Origin: Astrocystis sublimbata
Taxonomy: Eukaryota; Ascomycota; Sordariomycetes; Xylariales; Xylariaceae
Assembly: GCA_022453515.1 (NCBI GenBank)
Contig: JAJNNY010000023.1
Span: 186,001-250,000 of the forward strand
Direction: 5' to 3'
Length of the DNA: 64,000 bases
The position numbers and the translations under genes are program-made. This document shows positions 9,897 to 22,700 of this stretch, piece after piece. Below the pieces are notes generated by a model, which saw only the letters and a list, made by a program, of their open reading frames with translations, was not told the DNA's origin and ran no database searches. Position 1 is the stretch's first letter. Every line of letters starts with the position of its first letter.

Positions 9897-11203
9897 CTAC
9901 TTCGAGACCTTGCCTGGCTTGTTCGACAAGAGCCACGGCCTACTATCCCAGAAGTCATCCTTGATTATGTCTAAATGATTGATCACAACCTGTGCTTTAT
10001 TTCGTTGCTTCTTGTCCTTTTCATCCTGTGTCTTGGACTGTCTGATCGGCTCTGCCACGTTGTCTATCGTCTCGGCGATGCTGTGACTGCCAGGCTCCAC
10101 GAGTTGGTACTTGATAGAGAACAGTCAGCAAGCTACAATGCACCGTGGGCAACTCGGCTGCTAATGGGCACCCACCTCACGGAATATGACACTGCCTTTC
10201 TTGTAAATCTCAGGCTCGTTGTTGTAGTTGATCTGGAAATCTCTGAACAAGATCTCATTCTTGTCCGCAGAGAGGGTGCCCTTGCTTCACATGAGTGACA
10301 ACTTTCAATATAGACTGCGGGAGAGGACACTTACAGCAAGGATCTTCTCGGCCTCTTTTGCATCCTTCCCGCCGAGCTGTATCAGCGACCAGAAGGTTGT
10401 GTTGAATAGATTGTTTATGTGACCTTGCACGCGTCGTCAGTGTACATTTACGCAACGATGGGATGGAAGCCGACGCACAGTCAGCTTGCCGCCAACTCAT
10501 GTAGTCCCTTAGATTCTGCACACTGGGATAACACACGGCGCGTCCATCAAAACTCGGCAGAGGTGGCGACAAGGGGATGTCAGGAAAATAGGATGCCCAG
10601 AGATGGACATAATAAGACGTGAATGTCGAGGCAACGGTGGTGATCAACTTGCTATACCGCGTCAGTCAGTAAGCTGTTGGCGTCGCCGAGGTGGACGCAA
10701 AGTCTCACCTCGCTCTCCTTTCGAAGAGTGTACATGTCTTATGTAAAACGAAACTAGAATATCGGTCAGCCGCGATGTTGGATCTACGTCGTGATTTAAG
10801 AGATAACGAGTACCTGTACTCGTCGCTCACGCCGTATCCGATGGTGATGTCTGGTAATTCGGTCATGACGGCCTTGGCGGCGGCGTTCATAAGATCAAGT
10901 GCCCTCCGGTCGTTGGGCTTCTCGAACATGTATTTGGCACATAATCTGGTCATTGTAAGTATAGGCAGTGTAGGCATCGGAGGATGACACAAAAATGTCA
11001 AAGCAACAAACCTACTTGGTGAATCCACGACCGTCAATGCGGATTACTATCCAGGTGTTGGGAAGCAGGTAATCTTCTTGCTCAAACTGTTTCACATACT
11101 CGAAACTGAAGGTTCGCGATGTCAATAAATGTCATGTCGGTTCCAGAGGTTTCGTTCAGTCAAGCTGTAGCGGAGTGCTAGGTACTGACCGTGAATTCGC
11201 CAT
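9897..11203 (-). CDS. THG1: tRNA(His) guanylyltransferase, eight exons
   Basis: Thg1 adds the G-1 residue to the 5' end of tRNA-His, an identity element for histidyl-tRNA synthetase. Exons on the minus strand: 11203-11190, 11105-11016, 10945-10814, 10753-10709, 10651-10479, 10423-10335, 10280-10176, 10109-9897. Together they give 286 residues with every junction in phase. The metal-binding residues D29 (IDGRGF) and D76-E77 (GVSDEY) sit at the positions known in the human enzyme. Also visible are [48 protein letters not shown] and [12 protein letters not shown]. The seven introns are 54-84 nt, mostly with CTGAC-type branch sites. Exon 1 codes for fewer than five residues. The gene is divergent from SWD1. 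Confidence 0.93.
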
Positions 11204-11718
11204 GATCTGTGCTTTTATTTTAGTTGGTTGAGTTTAATTCCCCACGCTTTGATGTGAGTTGAAGATGCATAGATAGATGCGTTCAAAATAGTTTCTGAGA
11301 ATCTAGCAAGACTTTGAAGCCAGACTATGGATCATCCCACGATGATTTAAATTTCGTGGTGGGGTGACCCGGTGATGCCAGTGAGATGTATAAGTACCTA
11401 TGCCAGTTCCCCGCCGTAGCCGTAGTCCAAAGGTTCCAGGGACTGAGGGACCAGGATGCCAGGTACCTGACCCGTGCCTGAGCCCCATGCCCTTCGCTAG
11501 CGCATGGATCGTATGCAGCATTAGGTACCTCCTACCTACCTCCTGTGGGTCGTTACCTGGACCTAAAGACAGCTTCGACTTTTGACTTTCGCCGGCATCG
11601 CGCACATCGCGCTTCGTAACCAGTTCGATACGCTTGTTGCGTTGTTGCGGTCTCGCGGAGCTTTCCCTCCTTTTGCAACATCAGGAAACCATTACAACAA
11701 CAACATGAATCCGCCAGC
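11204..11718. promoter_or_regulatory. Shared divergent promoter region of THG1 and SWD1
   Basis: 515 nt separate the two start codons, so both genes must draw regulatory sequence from here. It contains AGGTACCT and TACCTACC clusters around 11395-11545. No TATA box stands out. Confidence 0.5.
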
Positions 11719-11722
11719 ATGA
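11705..11722 (+). promoter_or_regulatory. Five-codon uORF overlapping the SWD1 start (ATGA)
   Basis: An ATG at 11705 opens a frame of five codons (MNPPA) that ends in TGA at 11720-11722, overlapping the SWD1 ATG at 11719. If transcription begins upstream, initiation at SWD1 would need leaky scanning or termination-reinitiation. Confidence 0.5.
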
Positions 11723-13209
11723 ATCTGCTTCTTTCCGACGACTACCTGCTTCAGGATTATCCAGAGAACATCACGAATACGATCCGCTCCGGCCATACAA
11801 CATGTCTGCGCTTCAATCGCAGAGGCGACTATCTCGCCTCGGGTCGCGTTGATGGCACTGTCGTGGTGTGGGATTTGGACACTATGGGCGTCGCACAGAA
11901 ACTGAGGGGCCATAGGTCGGCTATCACTTCACTAAGCTGGTCGCGATGCGGTCGCTATCTTCTATCGGCTTGCCAGGGCTGGAGAGCAGTCCTGTGGGAT
12001 CTGCAGGATGGCACCAGGTGCAGAGAGGTCCGCTTCAGGGCGCCTATATACACGGCAGAAATGCACCCGTGGAACCAGTACGAATCGCAGTGGTCTCTTT
12101 GTCGTCTTGAAGTTGTTCTGCATGATTCTAACGCTCAGCCACCTAGCAACCTATTTGTCGCCTCCGTATTCGACGAGCCTCCGTCCCTGGTCGACATGAG
12201 CGATGCGAACGACGTCAAGCACACCCTTCCCTCGGCGCCGAAACGCACAAATATCGATGCCGACGCGGCGACCAAGGAGAAACAGGCCAAGGAGGACGCG
12301 AAGCAGATGACGACAGCTACAGTTTGGAGCGCTACTGGGGATCACATCCTGGCCGGCACCAACAAGGGCCGCCTCAATCTCATAGACCCAAAAACACACG
12401 ACATCATATGGTCCGAGAAGATCTGCAGCTCTGTCGTAACCACGTTACGATTGACAGGGTCCGGTAGGGAACTACTCGTCAACTCACAAGACAGGATTAT
12501 AAGAACCTTCCACGTGCCAAATTTGTCAGCCGATAACCTCGACCTAGACACGTTACAGATGCCACTAGAGCACAAATTCCAGGATGTCGTTAATAGACTC
12601 TCGTGGAATCACGTTACTTTTAGTGCTACCGGAGAATATGTTGCAGCATCGACGTATAACAACCACGAGCTGTATATCTGGGAGCGCAATCATGGCAGTT
12701 TGGTGCGGATGCTGGAGGGGCCTAAGGAGGAGCAGGGAGTCATTGAGTGGCACCCGCACCGGGCGATGCTCGCAGCCTGCGGCTTGGAGACTGGCCGCAT
12801 CTATATATGGTCCGTAACGAGCCCGCAGCGCTGGTCGGCACTGGCACCGGATTTCGCAGAGGTCGAGGAGAACGTGGAATATATTGAACGCGAGGACGAG
12901 TTCGACATCCACCCACAGGAAGAGATCAACAAGCGTCGGCTGGATGCGGAAGACGAAGATATCGAGGTGCTGGCCATAGACTCGAGGAAGGGGTACGACG
13001 AGGATATTGGAGACGCGGATTTCCGCATGCCGGTCTTGTTCGACCTGGGCGCGAGTGATAGCGAGGAGGAGTTTGTCGCTGTATCGACAGGCACGGTCAG
13101 ACGGAGGAGTCTGGGCGAAGGCCAGGATGGCGAGGACGCAGAGGAGGACAAAACCATGGTAGCAAAGAAAGCGCCCGCGAGCAAGGGCGCGAGAGCCAGG
13201 AGGAGATGA
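11719..13209 (+). CDS. SWD1: COMPASS complex WD40 subunit Swd1 (RbBP5 homologue)
   Basis: A WD40 scaffold of the Set1/COMPASS histone H3K4 methyltransferase. The N-terminus MNLLLSDDYLLQDYPENITN and the blades SGHTTCLRFNRRGDYLASG, GTVVVWDL, GHRSAITSLSW, GRYLLSACQGW and GYVAAS/ELYIWER identify the RbBP5/Swd1 family; the C-terminal 130 residues are acidic with a basic end. The whole 496-codon stretch is open, but 12078-12146 (69 nt) has a GTACGA donor, a TTCTAAC branch and a CCTAG acceptor. Removing it joins HPWN to HNLFVASVFDEPP without frame change, restoring the family pattern, so the likely protein is 473 residues. This intron is invisible to simple ORF calling. Confidence 0.9.
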   Translation: MNLLLSDDYLLQDYPENITNTIRSGHTTCLRFNRRGDYLASGRVDGTVVVWDLDTMGVAQKLRGHRSAITSLSWSRCGRYLLSACQGWRAVLWDLQDGTRCREVRFRAPIYTAEMHPWNQYESQWSLCRLEVVLHDSNAQPPSNLFVASVFDEPPSLVDMSDANDVKHTLPSAPKRTNIDADAATKEKQAKEDAKQMTTATVWSATGDHILAGTNKGRLNLIDPKTHDIIWSEKICSSVVTTLRLTGSGRELLVNSQDRIIRTFHVPNLSADNLDLDTLQMPLEHKFQDVVNRLSWNHVTFSATGEYVAASTYNNHELYIWERNHGSLVRMLEGPKEEQGVIEWHPHRAMLAACGLETGRIYIWSVTSPQRWSALAPDFAEVEENVEYIEREDEFDIHPQEEINKRRLDAEDEDIEVLAIDSRKGYDEDIGDADFRMPVLFDLGASDSEEEFVAVSTGTVRRRSLGEGQDGEDAEEDKTMVAKKAPASKGARARRR

Positions 13210-14335
13210 CAGTATAGGTAGCTCAGCATATTCTCACATGAATCAGGTTAGATATCTGTGGTCCTCTCATTGGACCTCCAGATACTGAGTAGGTAGTTGT
13301 AAGGGAGTGAACGCTATTAGAAATAGGTACCTAACCCTACCTAAGGGAACACACTCAAGGTTAGCACCGATCGAGAGTGCCGAGGGTGCTAGAGAATCCA
13401 GATTCGACATGGAACCTTTACAAGTCAACGTTGACTTTGAAAAATGCCTGACATCGCATCCACGAGAGAAAAGGGAAAAAGAGAAGTTTTTGAGGTTGAC
13501 CATATGACAGTTGCGTGGTATCGGCGCATCACATAGCCCTCCTCATCAGGAGCTAGTTGATTGGAGGTGGGGAGAGCTGATGCAGTGAATGTGGAACAAG
13601 GCAACGAACTGAACGTGGACAGCCTTGACTCATCTGCTCTCATGCGCGCATGGTTAGGTACCTAGGTACCTGGGCACCTTGACTTCTGGCAGTGGGCCTT
13701 CCTGCAAACATCCCAAGTACCTAGGTAGATTAGGTACTTCTATATGTGTGCAGGTGTAGGCCAGCGGCAAGTACTCGAGACCAGCCCCCTTGGTAAAATC
13801 TTTTTTCCGGCAGTAGTAGGAGCAGTCCGAATGTGGGCTAGCGCGACTGGGGCTCTAACGGCGCCTTGTTCTTCACTCGCCCCTTCTGTCTGCCACACCA
13901 GCTGGTCGCCTCTCCACCGCAACAACATACTTCACCACATCGACCCGCGGTGAATCACGCGTCGGAACATCGCCAGCGACACGATACTGCGAGTTACCGA
14001 CTTCTAAATCATAGCGACATCGATACATGCGAACGGCGCAATCCATCGGTCACCCACGCGCGCACGGGAGCCGTTCATTTGCCTCGAGGCCTGAAGGCCT
14101 GCCTGGTCGGCATTCGCCAGCGCGCTCTCCTCATCCAGTGCACGCCGTCCGCCACGCCGACCCCCACGCCTCGCCATCATCTCAGGCGTCCCTTCCTTTG
14201 CTTCTAGAGCGCGACACTACGTGAGAGTGACCTCTCCGAAGCACGCGAGGGCACGACCCGACACCCGCAACGAGCACCTCGTCCATCCCTCCGCCACCCA
14301 CCCACCCTACGCCGACGCAGTCATCGCTTGCGAAT
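13210..14335. other. Intergenic / RPB1 5' region
   Basis: Two exact TACCTAGGTA palindromes (13659-13668, 13718-13727) lie midway. From about 13860 the sequence becomes a C-rich, G-poor leader typical of fungal 5' UTRs, running to the RPB1 ATG. A 65-codon frame beginning near 14027 and ending at 14224 would be an upstream ORF if the transcript starts before it. No separate gene is supported. Confidence 0.5.
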
Positions 14336-17300
14336 ATGGCGAACCTCCACTTCGCGCACTCGGATGCGCCTCTCAAAACGGTAGAGGAGATCCAATTTGG
14401 TCTTCTCTCACCTGAAGAGATCAAGAACATGAGTGTTGCACACATCATGTACGCCGAGACCATGGACGAGACGCGTACCAAGCTGCGTACGAACGGACTG
14501 AATGATCCACGCCTCGGTTCTGTCGACCGTCAGTTCAAGTGCGCCACCTGCCTCGAGAACATGTCCGAGTGCCCTGGCCATTTCGGTCACATCGAGCTAG
14601 CAAAACCAGTCTATCACCCTGGCTTTATCAAGAAGGTCAAAAAGATCTTGGAGATTGTCTGCACAAATTGCAGTAAAGTCAAGGCAGATAGAGTCAGTGA
14701 CCTGCTCTGGTGTCATGAGTTCAAAGGATTTTGTTGATGCTAATGCGCTCGCCATAGGATGATCCAGAGTTTGCAGCTGCCGTTGCCACCCGCGACCCTA
14801 AGACGCGTTTCCAGCGCGTTTGGGGTGTCTGCAAAGGCAAGAACATCTGCAGCAACGAGCTCCCCAAGGACGAGGAGAAGGAGTACGAGCCTCACAACAA
14901 GCCCAAGCAGGCCGGCCATGGCGGCTGTGGAAACAGCCAGCCCAAGATACGACACACCGCACTTAAGCTCACCGCCGTCTCCGAAGACAAGGACGAGGAG
15001 AACAACAAGACGAAGAACCAGATTAATATCACACCAGAGATGGCGCTCAATATCCTCAAGAACATTTCCGACCGTGACCTGAGGGACATGGGTCTGAACA
15101 AGGACTATGCTCGACCGGAATGGATGATCATCACTGTCTTGCCTGTGCCCCCTCCACCTGTTCGGCCCAGTATCTCTATGGACGGTACCGGCCAGGGTCT
15201 TCGCAACGAAGACGATCTGACCTACAAGCTTGGTGACGTCCTCCGTTGCAACAGCAATGTACGCCAAGCCCTCCAGGAAGGTGCGGCAGGTCACATCGCC
15301 AATGAGTTTGATACCCTTCTACAGTATCACGTTGCGACTCTCATGGATAACGACATCGCTGGACAACCCCAAGCGTTGCAGAAAAGTGGCCGTCCCGTCA
15401 AATCTATTCGGGCCCGTCTAAAGGGAAAGGAAGGCCGGCTACGAGGCAATTTGATGGGCAAACGAGTCGATTTTTCAGCTCGTACCGTCATCACTGGCGA
15501 TGCCAATATCTCCCTGGACGAGGTCGGAGTACCCCGGAGCATCGCAAGAACGCTTACCTACCCCGAGACTGTTACCCCTTACAACATTTCGCGTCTGCAC
15601 AAGCTCGTCCAAAACGGCCCAAACGAGCATCCCGGTGCGAAGTATGTGATACGCTCAGATGGAACTCGAATTGATCTCCGGCATCATAAACGAGCAGGTC
15701 AAATTTCATTGGAGTACGGTTGGAAGGTGGAACGCCATCTCCAGGACGGCGATTATATCATCTTCAACCGGCAGCCGTCGTTGCACAAGGAATCTATGAT
15801 GGGTCACCGTGTGAGAGTCATGCCTTACTCCACCTTTCGACTGAATCTTTCCGTCACTTCCCCATACAATGCTGATTTCGATGGCGATGAAATGAATCTT
15901 CACGTCCCCCAGACTGAAGAGACGCGTGCTGAGATTAGGGAGTTATGTATGGTTCCGCTGAACATCGTCTCCCCCCAACGTAACGGTCCGTTGATGGGAA
16001 TCGTACAAGACACCCTAGCTGGTGTCTACAAGATGTGTCGTCGAGATGTTTTCATCACCAAACAGGAGGTCATGAACATCCTATTATGGGTGCCAGGCTG
16101 GGATGGCATTATTCCACCACCAGCGATCGTCAAGCCTCGACCTCGCTGGACCGGGAAACAAATTGCCAGCATGATCATCCCACGCGAGATCAGTCTTTAC
16201 ACCACGCCACCTGACAAGGGTAGCCACCCTTACAATCCTTTGAGGGACGATGGTCTATTGATTCAGTCCGGCGAGGTCTTGTTCGGTCTTCTAACCAAGA
16301 AGAATGTCGGTGCCGCTAGTGGCGGTATCGTGCATCTCTGTTACAACGAACTCGGAGCCGAGGGCGCTATGGCATTTCTTAATGGTTGCCAACGCGTGAT
16401 CAACTACTGGCTCTTGCACAACGGTCATAGTATTGGTATTGGTGATACAATTCCTGATGTGGGCACTATTGAGAAAATCCAAGAGCACATCAATGCTCAA
16501 AAGTCAATCGTGGCTGATCTCACAGCCGAGGCGACTGCAAATACGCTAGAAGCGCTCCCCGGTATGAACATCAGAGAAACGTTCGAGAGTAAAGTGTCTA
16601 AGGCCCTCAATGACGCCCGTGACAAGGCTGGCACGACAACTGAGGACAATTTGAAAGACATCAACAACGCAGTTGTCATGGCTCGATCTGGTTCCAAGGG
16701 TTCGTCTATCAACATTTCACAAATGACTGCCCTGGTCGGTCAACAAGTTGTGGAGGGTAAACGTATCCCGTTTGGCTTCAAATACCGAACTTTACCACAC
16801 TTCACCAAAGACGACTACTCGCCAGAAGCTCGCGGTTTCGTCGAAAACTCGTACCTGCGAGGTCTCACACCATCAGAGTTCTACTTTCACGCCATGGCAG
16901 GTCGTGAGGGTCTAATTGATACAGCCGTAAAAACTGCTGAGACAGGTTACATCCAGCGACGTCTGGTCAAGGCGCTTGAGGACGTAAGCGCTCGCTACGA
17001 TGGTACTGTTCGAAATTCGCTGGGCGATATTATCCAGTTCGTCTATGGCGAGGATGGACTCGATGCGATGTATATCGAAAAGCAAGGCATGGATCATTGG
17101 GTCATCCGATCCGATGATTTTGACAAACGTTATCGCCTCGACGTCATGGATTCACTCCCAGCGAACATTGCTGACTCTCTGGAATACATACAAGATATTG
17201 CTGGAGACCCACAAGCTCAAGAAATGCTTGATTTCGAGTATGAGACCCTACAGAAGGATCGCGAATTTCTCAGGGACCTGAAGATGCATGAGGAGAAGCT

Positions 17301-19737
17301 GGAAACATCGTTTCAGCTTCCTCTCAATGTGGGTCGCCTAATCGAAAGCTCTAAGAAGCTTCTGAAGGTGGATGACGCAAAGTCGAGTAACCTCACGCCT
17401 CAAGATGTCATTCCTGTTGTCAAGGCCCTTCTTGATGGGATGGTTGTTGTCCCTGGTTCCGATCCGGTGTCAAAGGAAGCAGACCACAACGCCAGTCTAC
17501 TCTTCAAAGCCCTTCTCCGTTCAAAGTTGGCTTACAAGCGCGTTGCATGCTTTCATCGGTTGGATAAGATGGCCTTTCGCCATGTGATCGGAGAACTAGA
17601 TCGCAAGTGGCGTCGAGCTATGGTCAGCCCAGGTGAAATGGTTGGTGTATTGGCTGCTCAATCTATCGGTGAGCCGGCTACTCAAATGACGCTGAACACC
17701 TTCCATTTTACCGGTATCGCATCAAAGAATGTCACGCTTGGTGTTCCACGTCTGAAAGAAATTTTGAACGTGGCAAGTAATATCAAAACGCCTTCGATGA
17801 TGGTATATCTGGATGGCAACGCAAGTCAAGATCGAGCAAAGAAACTTCGTAGCTTGGTGGAACATACGAATTTGCGCTCCGTTACCGCAGTCACCGAGAT
17901 TTACTATGACCCTGTGATCGATGCAACGACCATTGCGGAAGATGTTGATATGGTCGAGTCATACTTCCTAATTCCTGACGAATCCGGTCCGCCAATGGAG
18001 AAGCAGTCCCGATGGCTGCTTCGTATCGTTCTCGACAGACAAAAGATGCTCGATAAAGGTCTGACGATTGACGATGTTGTCTTGAGACTCAAACAAGATT
18101 ATGGCAGTGACCTGGCTATCATTCCTAGCGATGACAATAGTCCCAGCCAAGTCATCCGCATACGCCCGATGCCAGACGATAAGGACGATGGCGATAAGGC
18201 TATTGAGGATGATATCATGCTGAAGCGTCTATCAGATCATCTGCTGGAGAACTTGACACTACGCGGTGTCAAGGGTGTGGAACGTGCTTTCTTGAACAAT
18301 GGCGCCAAGATTGTTATGAGCAACGATGGGGCTTTGGTTCAAGAGAAAGGCCCAGGGAGATGCGAGGAATGGTACTTGGACACATCAGGCACTGCCCTTC
18401 GCCAGGTGCTTGCTGTCGACGGTGTTGATGCTAGACGTACTACCACGAACGATCTGTACCAGATCGTCGAGACTTTCGGGATTGAGGCAGCTCGTGGAGC
18501 TCTTCTTAATGAATTGCGGCGTGTGTTGGCATTCGATGGTTCGTACGTCAACGAGCGGCATCTGTCTCTTCTTGTCGATGTCATGACATACCGTGGCAGT
18601 ATTGCGGCGGTAACAAGACACGGTATCAATCGAGCTGACACCGGTGCTCTAATGCGATGTTCGTTCGAAGAGACAGTTGAAATCTTGCTCGAGGCAGCTT
18701 CTCTGGGTGAACTGGACGACTGCAGAGGTATCTCCGAGAACGTTATGCTGGGACAGCTAGCACCAATGGGTACCGGACATTTCGACGTTTTCCTAGATCC
18801 TAAGATGCTAGATACGGTGATCTCGGACAATTCCAGAATGGGGCTGATGCCGGGTATGACTGTTAAGGGCAATCAAATGGATGGCGCTGCGACGCCGTAC
18901 GATGCGGGATCACCTATGGCAGATAGTGGATATGGCATGAGCCTTGCTTCACCTTCGATAGGAATGGGCAACTTCTCTCCTATTGTAGGGGCTGGCTCGG
19001 ACAACAACACCGGGTTCCTCTCGGTGTATGGAGATGTTGGTGGCGCTACAAGCCCGTATAGGCCAACCAGTCCTGGTGGTACCAGTCCTTTCTCGCCTTC
19101 ATCACCTCTTGGTGGTTACGGAAATTACTCGCCCACGTCCCCGGGTGCATACTCGCCGACCTCGCCCATGGCAGGCATTACATCACCCTCGTTTAGTCCA
19201 TCGTCACCATCGTTCACGCCGTCTTCCCCAGGCTTCCGTGCAGCCACGAGTCCTGCCAATTACAGCCCAGCATCTCCAACTTACTCACCAACTTCACCAG
19301 CGGTGGGAATTGGTTCTTACTCGCCTACTTCACCAAGAGGGCAATCTCCCACATCACCGAGCTATTCTCCTACCAGCCCACAACACAACTACTCCCCCAC
19401 AAGTCCCCAGTACACCCCGACTTCTCCAGCCTACGGAACAGGCCGCTCGCCTGGTTACTCGCCGACTTCCCCACAGTATTCGCCGACTTCTCCAGGTCAT
19501 TCATATTCACCGACGAGTCCTCAATACTCGCCAGCGGTTAGTGTCCTTGCATGATAGCCCAGAATAAAGCTAACGAGCTCTTCAGTCCCCCATCTTTAGT
19601 CCCAACCATGGCCGCTCTCCAGCACCTGGCGGTAGTACAAGTCCCAAATAGTATGTAATGCAACTGCCTAGGTACTCATGAAAGCCTATTGTGCTAACAC
19701 CGTCAATTACAGCTCTCCCAGCTCGCCCAAGCAATAA
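14336..19737 (+). CDS. RPB1: RNA polymerase II largest subunit Rpb1
   Basis: Exons 14336-14692, 14758-19536, 19586-19650 and 19713-19737 give 1,741 residues. The clamp zinc-binding region [20 protein letters not shown] is in exon 1. The catalytic metal loop [12 protein letters not shown] lies near residue 490, and the trigger-loop region [19 protein letters not shown] near 1095. From about residue 1550 runs the CTD: roughly 25 degenerate heptads, about nine of them matching YSPTSP, the rest variants such as [18 protein letters not shown] and RSPGYSP. The last 29 residues (to KYSPSSPKQ) sit on two tiny exons with clear branch sites (GCTAAC in both introns). Retaining intron 2 would end the protein after five extra residues. 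Intron 1 begins with the non-standard GTCAGT donor. Confidence 0.97.
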
Positions 19738-22700
19738 ACACATCAGCGGCTCTTGGGCCGCGTACTTGAACCCTATTGTTTGAATAACATACCAAGGCGT
19801 AACAGGGCTTCCACTAATTGCATCCTGGCGTTTTTTTTACGTTTCTTATCTGTTTTTGTTACATTAATTTTCCTTGATGCACTTTCGAATGGCGACACAC
19901 GTGCGCTTGAACTGTTCGTTCACTGCGTTAAGCACCCAGACTAGAGATTGCGAGGGCTACGACATACACAGTGGGAAAAGACGACATTAAGAGAGAAGAC
20001 AGACGAGCGTATACGCTCTCTGTTGGCATTACTGTACAATAAGCAGCGAAGAGAGGCAACGCCACACCGCTGGTTTTCGGTTCTATTCTTCGGTTTTTTT
20101 TTCTCATAGAAGTTTCTTGATGAGAAAGAGGGGCAAGGGGGGGCACAGTGCTTTCTGCACATCCCTCACAGCAGAACGAGTCATGGCGTGTTGTGCGTAT
20201 GGGAAGCAAGGGGGATTTGTTGCAAGTTGATCGTCATGAACGCGAAGAAGCAAAACGCCGAATGACAAATAGGTCTGGATGGGGAGTCGAGTCGAGTTAG
20301 ACAGCAGAAGCAGATTGCGTCAACATATCATAACAAGCAAAGCAAAGCAAGCACTGGGGTGTTCATTGTTTCGGACCAAGCACAGGCAGATATACAGCGA
20401 GATATCATCGGGCGGAAAAGCTCAGTTTAATAAAAATCTGCTCATCCATATATTCTTGATTAGTTCACAAAACTACGAACCAAGAGCAAGTAAATGTGAT
20501 ATGGAACCAATGGCCGTTTCCACTGAGCCCTTGAACTGTAATATTGAAATGGGTCTCCGCTGCAAGTGTTTTGACTTATCATACACACCTGTACATTGGC
20601 CACCGGCGTTGAAACTACGTTGGTTGTTGAGTGGCTAAGCCATTGTATGTGTATAGTCACGCTTTGTCTACAATTGAGGCAACAATAGTAAGAGCAACAT
20701 CAAGACCATCCATTCACACGTCTATCTGTCTATTCCTCTGTAGTCTATCTTCCAAAAAGAAAGCGAGGAAAGAAAACTGCGCGTTACCGAGCAGAACAGA
20801 TAGACGCCGAGTAAGTGCAATGTCCTGCTCGGTCTAGATAGACAGGGGAGCAACCAAGTAGTTATCTCCTTCACTCACTTGCTTTCAGCTACTACTAGCC
20901 GCATACTCAGATGCCTGGCTCCTTTGACTAACACACAGCAATGAAGACCGAGGACTGCTGCTGTTTCCATCTCCCCAATACTAGGTAGTTCAAGAGTAGA
21001 GAGGGGTGTCTTTATCAATGACGATAAAGGGGTTCTGGTCATCATCTGCTTACCTACCTAGCTAGCACAATAGAAGAGAAGCACTGTAACTTGTGACCTC
21101 TCGCTCTACCGAGTCTGGCTGTTCAAATAGATTAAGTACCTAGCCCAACATACGACGGCCAGGCATGCTCCGCCCAGTTACCCAAAATCTGTCTGTTAGT
21201 CACCTTGGCTCAGATGGTTAGGGAGATAGTCGCATGACTGACTCACAACCTATCTACGCGAGATGAACCATTGGTGCCTAAGTATGTAAGTATCGAATTT
21301 TGGAGAGACAATAACTAACGGTGGAGCTTCGATCGATCTCGGTATACCTAACTAACTACCTACGTAGAGGGCTGAATCTAATGCAGGGCAGAGTGAAAGG
21401 GGGAAAAGAAAGAGCACGTGAGATAGCCAGGTCGAGCGAGGGGCTAGGTTAGAGGAGGCAGAAAGTCTAGAAACTGCCGCGCGTGTGTCGGTTAGTTAGT
21501 TTGTTTGTTGGTTGGTAGTCGCGGACCGAGTATGCGATAGCCGCGAAAAAGAGAGGAACCAACAACCAACAACTAAGGACGAGAAAAGAAAGTGGGTTTC
21601 GTTCGGCCTGGGTTCTTTCAAGCAGCGAGTACTGTAAGTATACAGATAGTATGGGTACATGGAGAAACTGTTCAGAAACCCAGTTCGATCTAGAAGACAT
21701 CGCATGACCCAGTTATTCGGGGATCGACCAGAAAGTACGCCTTGGCTCGCTCGCGGTTCGCAGCACCGGGATTTTTGCGTGGACAAGAACAGACAGGTCG
21801 CCTAAAAGTAGATATCCTGGCCTCGATTCTGGCCAGTTCAAGACAGACATGAGCCACTTTGCGCGTTGCGTCTTTTGGGGAGGATAACCCAGACCGTACT
21901 GAACTTACACATACATCGCAGCGTGCGCCGGGTTGCATGTGACCGAGATCTAACATTCTAGAACCCCGATTCCAAGGCGCGGTAGAATTACGACTTTGAC
22001 GACTAGGTAGCCTAGGTACATACATGTACCTAACGGCTTAGAGAGCATCCACTCCATTCAGCCCTATCTTGGCGTTAACTTGGCGAGGTACGTAAGTGCA
22101 GGTCATATGTGCACGATAGGTTTAGATTCCATCATGCTACTCTACCAATTTCCATGTGCTGTTATACTTCTCATTAGCCACGTCGCTTAATCACCCAGTA
22201 ACATTGTTGCAAAGCATGGTTCTACACATGCGAGGCACATGAAAAGTACCAGTCTACCTGATTACATGCGGGGGTACATATGTATTTCCTTAGGTACTTA
22301 ATGTAATGACCGGGAAGATTAGACGCAGCGATTTGCCACCAACAGCACGATACCAAATAAGGTACCTAGCATTCTAGGTAGTATGTGAAGTGCGGCTCGC
22401 TGTCATTCGCCGACACTTTGAGGAACAGGCGAAAGGTGTTTTCGGTTCCGAACACTCACTCATGTGTCGTCGCCAGACCTAATGTATTCCGATATGATTA
22501 CTGTTTTCGGGAAGCAAACCAGGCCAATGTCACTAATGACCAGAAACAGGACGAGCTCTCGGAAGAGATTCGGTTTGCATATCGCTCCCCACTTGCCACC
22601 AACAAACGTATAAGAAGAGCTATTTGGGAGCGTAGCAATGGGTCTAGAGTAGCGTGGCGGAATATCACAAGATTGTCACCGGTGTGTGGCCTTGTAATAT

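Noticed and set aside
14740..15294. 184-codon frame antisense to RPB1
   Set aside because: Shadow of the highly conserved Rpb1 exon 2; leucine/valine-rich composition is an artefact of the sense codons.
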